Positions 58,882-64,000 of a stretch of 64,000 bases of DNA are shown piece by piece. The translations under genes were made by a program, and so were the position numbers. This DNA is from Stromatinia cepivora (lineage: Eukaryota; Ascomycota; Leotiomycetes; Helotiales; Sclerotiniaceae), in NCBI GenBank assembly GCA_014898415.1, contig RCTD01000007.1, positions 930,001 to 994,000 of the forward strand, read 5' to 3'. The stretch's first letter is position 1; every line of letters begins with the position of its first letter. Below the pieces are notes generated by a model. The model worked only from the letters and a program-made list of their open reading frames with translations. It ran no database searches and was not told the DNA's origin.

Positions 58882-61344
58882 TTTGCCTACCTACTTATTG
58901 ACTATTCTAGATGGAGGCGGTCAAGACAAGTCAGGACGGAACCGAATAGGAGAGAACGCAAAGTGCCAATACTGATCAATTGAATCAGATATTAGACACT
59001 CTAACTTTGACTAGGTTCCCTTGTCTAACGTACCCTAGGCCAAATTCTTTTTCGATCTTGAAATGTCCCCGCTTACCTCCGAACTCCGAAAATTAACCAT
59101 AGGAGAGTAGACAGCGCATTTACCACTACTACCGCTCGGTATCACTCACTTGCTCTATGAAATGAAAGTCCTACGAGCAACTACAGACAAAAGGAAGTGC
59201 AACTTCTTTCTGACATGGTTCGATTACATTACCAAAGGCACGCACAGAGGTTTGAACCGTTGAAATCTTTGAATCGTTACCTACTCATCCATCACATCCT
59301 TCTCTCTTTGGCTCCATATGAACCTTGATCTATTCTGAAATTGGTAAAAACTCGGATTCGGGATCTGAATTCATTAGAAAAGGAGATAGAAATGCTTTTC
59401 ATTTCATCCAATAAATCTCTCAGAATTCCACCAATGATTCCACCAATGATCATCCTTTCAAAATGAGATATACTCATAGCTATATATCGCGTAACACGAG
59501 TGCGTACATCCGAACGCAATGGCTCATCAAATTCTCGTTTACAATATGCCCTGCAATTTCGGAGATAATATAGACTTATAGAAAGATATCATTGCGGAGC
59601 TTCGCCATCTAGAACATTCACAATCATAATCACATTCTCAGCGTGATGCATAGTCAGACGGATCATAACCATAGTCCAAGAGGCGAAGGGAAAGCAGATC
59701 TTGGCTGTCAAGCTTTACTTTGCTTTTCCTAGTATCGTTCTGCCGGGGATTCCGCGGTACTGCGGTGGGGACGACGTTCGTATCGAAGCATGTGTGTATG
59801 CCTTTTGACTGTATAGCAGAACATCGGTAAAATCAGCTCTCTCAGCCGTTTCATCATTAATAAAAGGCAATCCGCCCTTGCAGAGAGCCAATCTCACAGC
59901 CCATCGAATCAGCACACCATCCCAACTCTCGCGGCCCAAATTGAGGCCCGTCTGCCTTCGGGTCCATGGTCAGCTTAATATCACGTGATGAAAATTCTTC
60001 CAAATCCATGGTTCAATGCCACTTCTGCTCGTTCATCATGATGCGCCATATGCCGATGTCTCTTACGTGGGGCTGAGTCCACAGTGGAGAATGGAAGCGC
60101 CTTGTTGGCTTTTGTTGCTGGTGCGTGTCCCGCCAGAGAAAGGAGGCAAGATCTTCGCTTTCAGGGTGAAGTCCGGAAACCACTCAAATTGAGATATTGG
60201 TTCAGGGGATTTTCTGCTTGGATGCCTACTCATTTTCCATTGACGAAAATCTCGATTTAGTATTCCTCATTTGGCAGACTGGTTTATAGCTGGTGTTCCT
60301 GTTGGCAATCCGGGAGTCACACCTTTCCCTCCTTGAACAATTGAGTATTGTTTGAGAAAAATAGGAGAAATACTCGCCTCTTTCATCACAGTGCCCCGGC
60401 GTTAAACCATCTAGATGAGTGTTTTACGAACGGCGTATTTCATTGGCATTTCCACGCCGTCGCTGACTACTTAGGATTTTGCTCTCTATTGGTTTTCTTC
60501 AAGTCGTACCCAGGTTCATGCAAGTCTTTTTACCGCTCTTTAATGCTAGAGAACAGTTGGCTCATTCAAGATAATTTCATATCAATGGTGAAGTAACGAG
60601 AATAAGGATTAGGCACATAAATCAATGGCTTGAGGTCCTAGGAGGAAATCATCGGTTTACGTATTTTAGACCTGCGAATTTCGATCATTAGTTCTACTTG
60701 GCCTTCACAATACAGGAGAATAAGTCTCGACATTTCTTCGAATAAATTCTTTTCCGCTTCATACCTCGAAGTTGATGGTAGGTTTTATGTTTCTTTGTAT
60801 GTTGAAAGCTGCAAATTTACAAGTATCTCAGTGTCAAAAGTCGTGGCAGTGCATTTTGTGGAAGCCTTCGGTCGCAAACTCAACTAAATTCTCAACATCC
60901 ATTTTTCCATTAGGAAATTAGCTTGCTTGTCATCATGCCTACCCACATTTTTGATATATATCTTCATATATCTGTATGAATAATGCTGTTTTCAATCTGC
61001 TTCAGATAGTTTGATTTGCAATTACACTCTTGAATACCTAGTATACACCTACCACTTTATTAATCAACTAACCAATCTTTCAATCCTGCATAACTGGGCT
61101 TTAATATCATCCATAAAGTCGCTTTAACCGCGGCAAAAGACTCAGCAGCTACCTAGTGGTAGTTGCATCATAAGAAAAAGGTGTCATTCTTTCCCAGGAC
61201 ATTTTCTCTTTTCAACCTCACTCTGAAATTTCTTCATTCCTCGAAAGATTTCATCCCATCTCATCAGCACCAAGATATCCTACCCACTTCCTCAGACCTC
61301 TTCTGCGACCACATTTCGCTCTCGTACAACATCCTTCCTGTCAC
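58882..61344. other. Gene-poor region
   Basis: No supported gene. Minus-strand frames at 59292-59519 and 59715-59939 have no recognised motif. Right end is the promoter of the 61345 gene, with CT-rich leader DNA from 61190. Confidence 0.4.
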
Positions 61345-62004
61345 ATGTTCCAAACAACTTCCCCCACAACCCATCTCTCCAATCAACTCAACAAATTTCC
61401 AGGGCACAGCAAAGTAAAATAGATAGCATAAGTATCCAAGTATCTAGGAATATTCTCGTATTCAATTTAATTAAGTTGTTTCAGTCACATTACCAAATCC
61501 GCACCCAGAAAATAGCCTCCGGGATCCCAACAGATGCAGGAGCTTCCAAGGCTGCTTTCGGCACACGACAGAAATCAAGGCTCCCGCCACGAGTGGACAG
61601 GAAAACTTTGTTCATGCCGCAGAAGAGGCAAGTCAGTTTTCGCATTCTTTCCTGTATTAGCACTGAAGACTTCAAAGTGTTACCCTGTGGCTCAGTTATC
61701 CAAATTATCCGATGGTTTGATGCCGCGTCAGTGGTTTGATCAGACGCGCGGTTCGATTGGGGGCGAGGAGATTGGTGAGAAAGGAATGAGAAATGAGGAT
61801 GCCCATGCCAAGGGTTTGGGTGATATTGAGTACGAATTGGGGAAGGCGTCTAGGAGGAAGAGTATGAGTGGTGAGGCGAGTAATAGCACTACTTCTAGTG
61901 TGGGTGCATCAAAGGGGATGAGCTCGAAGCGGGTTTCGAAATTGGGACCGGTTCATTTTGGGGCGCCGGGGTTGGGTGATTGCAATGGGGAAGTGGTGGA
62001 GTAG
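61345..62004 (+). CDS. Spliced protein of unknown function
   Basis: Three exons: 61345-61413, 61485-61631 and 61678-62004; 180 residues. All joins are phase 0: GHSK/SHYQIRTQKIASG (intron GTAAAA...TTTCAG) and PQKRQ/CYPVAQLSKLS (GTCAGT...TCAAAG). The most protein-like core is GIPTDAGASKAAFGTRQKSR then VDRKTLFMPQKR, and then LMPRQWFDQTRG. The C-terminus is Ser/Gly/Glu-rich. There is no signal peptide, membrane helix or known domain. The strongly basic core could bind nucleic acid or a membrane surface, but this is speculation. CT-rich leader DNA upstream fits a fungal promoter. Confidence 0.55.
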
Positions 62005-63955
62005 ATGGTTTCTATGGTTATGGGTTTGATTAGGGTTGTGGTTTGTGGTTGCTGTGGCATTTTGGTTTGCCTATGTGATATCATTGCGAGCGTGCAGATG
62101 GGCTTAGGGGATGAGGATATGCAATGTGAGATATGTTGATTATGGTCGGCGAGTTCGGGGTTTGGACATACGGTGTAGAAGGTAGCGAGAGTTGATCAGC
62201 CATGCGATGGGGTAGAATTTACACGCACAAGGGGCATGTTGGAAGTGTTTCTTCGTCCTAGAGAAGTATTGTTCATGAATCATGAATTACGAATCAGGAA
62301 GCTTTTCATGCATTTCATATTTTTTTCTTTTTTTTCCTCGTTTTTTCTTCACTGCTTCGTTACCTAGCTAGACAGTTTGTTTCATCATTCTTCAAGAGGA
62401 GAATTCAGGATTGGATTGCAAGGTAGTAACGTCCTTTTCCAAATTCTAGGTAGCTCTGTCAGATATCAATGAATTGATGGATGACCTTGGTATCTCGACC
62501 CAAACTCAAGTTGAGAACCTAGTTACATAAAAATAGAAACTTTGCATACTAGGTAACTCCATATGCATCTTATCTCATCACGTGAAAACCACTTTTTTAT
62601 GTCCAGTTCGAATTCCCCATTTATTATCCCCCATTACAAGGGTGCTAGGGCTAGGTGTCAACTTACCAACGTTCGTTTGCTAAGCTCACATCATCATCAC
62701 AATTCCTACCACATTACATCACATCAACACCACACTTACAATATGTTGGTAAGATAAGATCTTACCTTCGTATATTCACAATCCATTGACTTTAAAGTCT
62801 TTTCTTCAACAAAGTTCATTCGTACTTTTTTAACCATTGATAAGTATTGCGTGGTTGGTTTTTCTTACATCATGTTGGTTGGTGTGTGTAGTTATCGTGT
62901 CAGATTATCGTGAAACAACTTTTGAAGGTACAGATGGGAGATGGATGGATGGATTACTGTTTTCAACTCTAATTCTAACTCCATTATTATGATTTTATGC
63001 TTTTACGATTTTATGAGGCTCTAGGGAGTGGATATTTATTTCACCCCATTTTTTTGTTTTTCCTTTTCGTCAATTTTTTTTTTGGAATGGCATGATGGGG
63101 ACGTGATAATCAGTTGATTTATGGATTGATTGATGTGGATAATCATGAGAAGGAGGGTTGGGGGCCGTTACATACCAACATGACGAGTTGATGAGATGAT
63201 GACAAGGTGACAAGGTAGGTAACCTGATCGGGATGATGAGTATATTGCAATATTCGAAAGGATATACTCTACATTACGATACAATAATAAGTGTACCTGA
63301 ATATCACTTTTCCAAAGGATAGATGTAATGACCATCTGATTCTTCTCACCGAATCATTATAAGTAAGTTGTGGGTGCGTAGGGGGCGTAGGGTACGTAAG
63401 GTAGGTTAAGGAGGTGCGACTAAAATTATGATTAGGGTTACGGAGTGGAATGGGATAGTATATGTATTGGATGGAGTGGATGAATAGTACTGCGTTGCTA
63501 ACGAGGCTCTGATATGATCTGGTATTCGATGGGAATATGTATATACAATGATAAACGGAGTGAAGGGTGTAGAGTTAATGTTGAGCAGAAATTCATAGAA
63601 GAGAAGGGAAATATGGCTGAGAAGTATTGTTTCACATTATCATTATTCTTATTCTTCTATCTTTTCATGATACTATCGTTAAGATTTAAAGAAGAACCGA
63701 GCGAACGACTCTCACTCTTCTCCCATATCAAACAGATCAAGTACAAACAGTATCATCTCACCGAACTACAAATTCCACACCTTAACACACCGAAGTCCCT
63801 GTACCACATATCCTCATCCTTTTCTTCTTCTTATTTTTTTCCCCTTCCAAAAATCTCCCCACACATTCATTCCCCCTCCTCTCTTCTCTCTTCTCTCTTC
63901 TCTCTTCTCTCTTCTCTCATCAACCCATCAACTAATCAACCCACTCATCCCGCAC
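62005..63955. other. Intergenic with T-rich and CT-rich tracts
   Basis: No supported gene in about 1.95 kb. T runs near 62320-62345 and 63050-63080. The right end has a TCTCTTC heptamer array (listed separately) in front of a possible gene start. Confidence 0.45.
63877..63918. repeat. TCTCTTC heptamer array, about 6 copies
   Basis: Six near-perfect tandem TCTCTTC units. It lies 38 nt upstream of the ATG at 63956. CT-rich tracts are common in fungal core promoters, so it may be both repeat and promoter element. Confidence 0.9.
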
Positions 63956-64000
63956 ATGGCATCGGGCCGTGACCTGCTAACTCCACTTTGCGGAAATATA
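63956..64000 (+). CDS. Possible start of a gene cut by the window end
   Basis: An ATG in good context (CGCAC ATG GC) follows a CT-rich promoter-like tract and opens 15 codons starting MASGRDLLTPLCGN before the window ends. Context and openness are the only support; no family can be named. Confidence 0.25.
   Translation, partial: MASGRDLLTPLCGNI

Noticed and set aside
63514..63972. 152-codon plus-strand frame near the right edge
   Set aside because: Ser-rich stretch comes from the TCTCTTC array, with no motif; the later ATG at 63956 is a better, though weak, gene start.

Overview
The window looks like nuclear DNA of a filamentous ascomycete. Genes are split by short introns (about 45 to 90 nt, GTAAGT- or GTATGT-type donors, CTAAC/CTGAC-like branch points). 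The gene set is fungal: Zn2Cys6 regulator, Mdm12 of ERMES, an INO4-like bHLH factor, a centrosomin-motif microtubule-organising-centre protein, and a BTA1-type betaine lipid synthase. There is also a strongly AT-biased transposon island of the kind left by repeat-induced point mutation (RIP). The style suggests Leotiomycetes (Botrytis/Sclerotinia-like). That placement rests on impression, not on a search.

Layout. 1-158: 3' end of an unknown gene. 1799-2736 (-): Maf-type nucleotide pyrophosphatase. 3.6-7.4 kb (-): decayed sequence, chiefly a C2H2 zinc-finger gene broken by several nonsense codons, with a small inverted-repeat element beside it. 7949-8427 (+): bHLH regulator. 10767-12774 (+): lectin-like propeller fused to a PI-PLC-like phosphodiesterase. 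13787-16748 (-): centrosomin-motif protein. 18163-18664 (-): small Myb/SANT protein. 19000-20759 (-): probable mitochondrial DUF1992 protein. 21593-25763 (-): SAPS-family phosphatase regulatory subunit. 27212-27909 (+): ESCRT-III-like Vps60/CHMP5. 28282-29774 (-): Zn2Cys6 regulator.

30.0-34.6 kb is a three-layer nest. A degraded hAT transposon (31208-34425, perfect 8-bp target duplication) lies in a fold-back element (about 30446-34487), which lies in an outer terminal-inverted-repeat element (30030-34590). Beyond it are a secreted cysteine-containing protein (36416-37219, +), a single-pass membrane protein (39616-40227, -) and a microsatellite-rich desert.

43970-52818 is a housekeeping block: betaine lipid synthase (-), Noc2 (-), Vps28 (+, divergent from Noc2) and Mdm12 (-, convergent with Vps28). 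Membrane biology recurs in this window (Vps28 and Vps60 in ESCRT, Mdm12 in ER-mitochondria lipid transfer, BTA1 in phosphorus-free lipid synthesis, the INO4-like factor in phospholipid gene control), but fungal gene order gives no reason to treat these as one operating unit. 52.8-64 kb is gene-poor: a spliced 63-residue cysteine-rich protein (54872-55113, -), a spliced 180-residue conserved-looking protein (61345-62004, +), and a possible gene start at the right edge.

Exon borders were set by hand from splice signals and reading-frame continuity. They are inferences, strongest where both the frame and a family motif agree. I found no confident tRNA, rRNA or CRISPR array.
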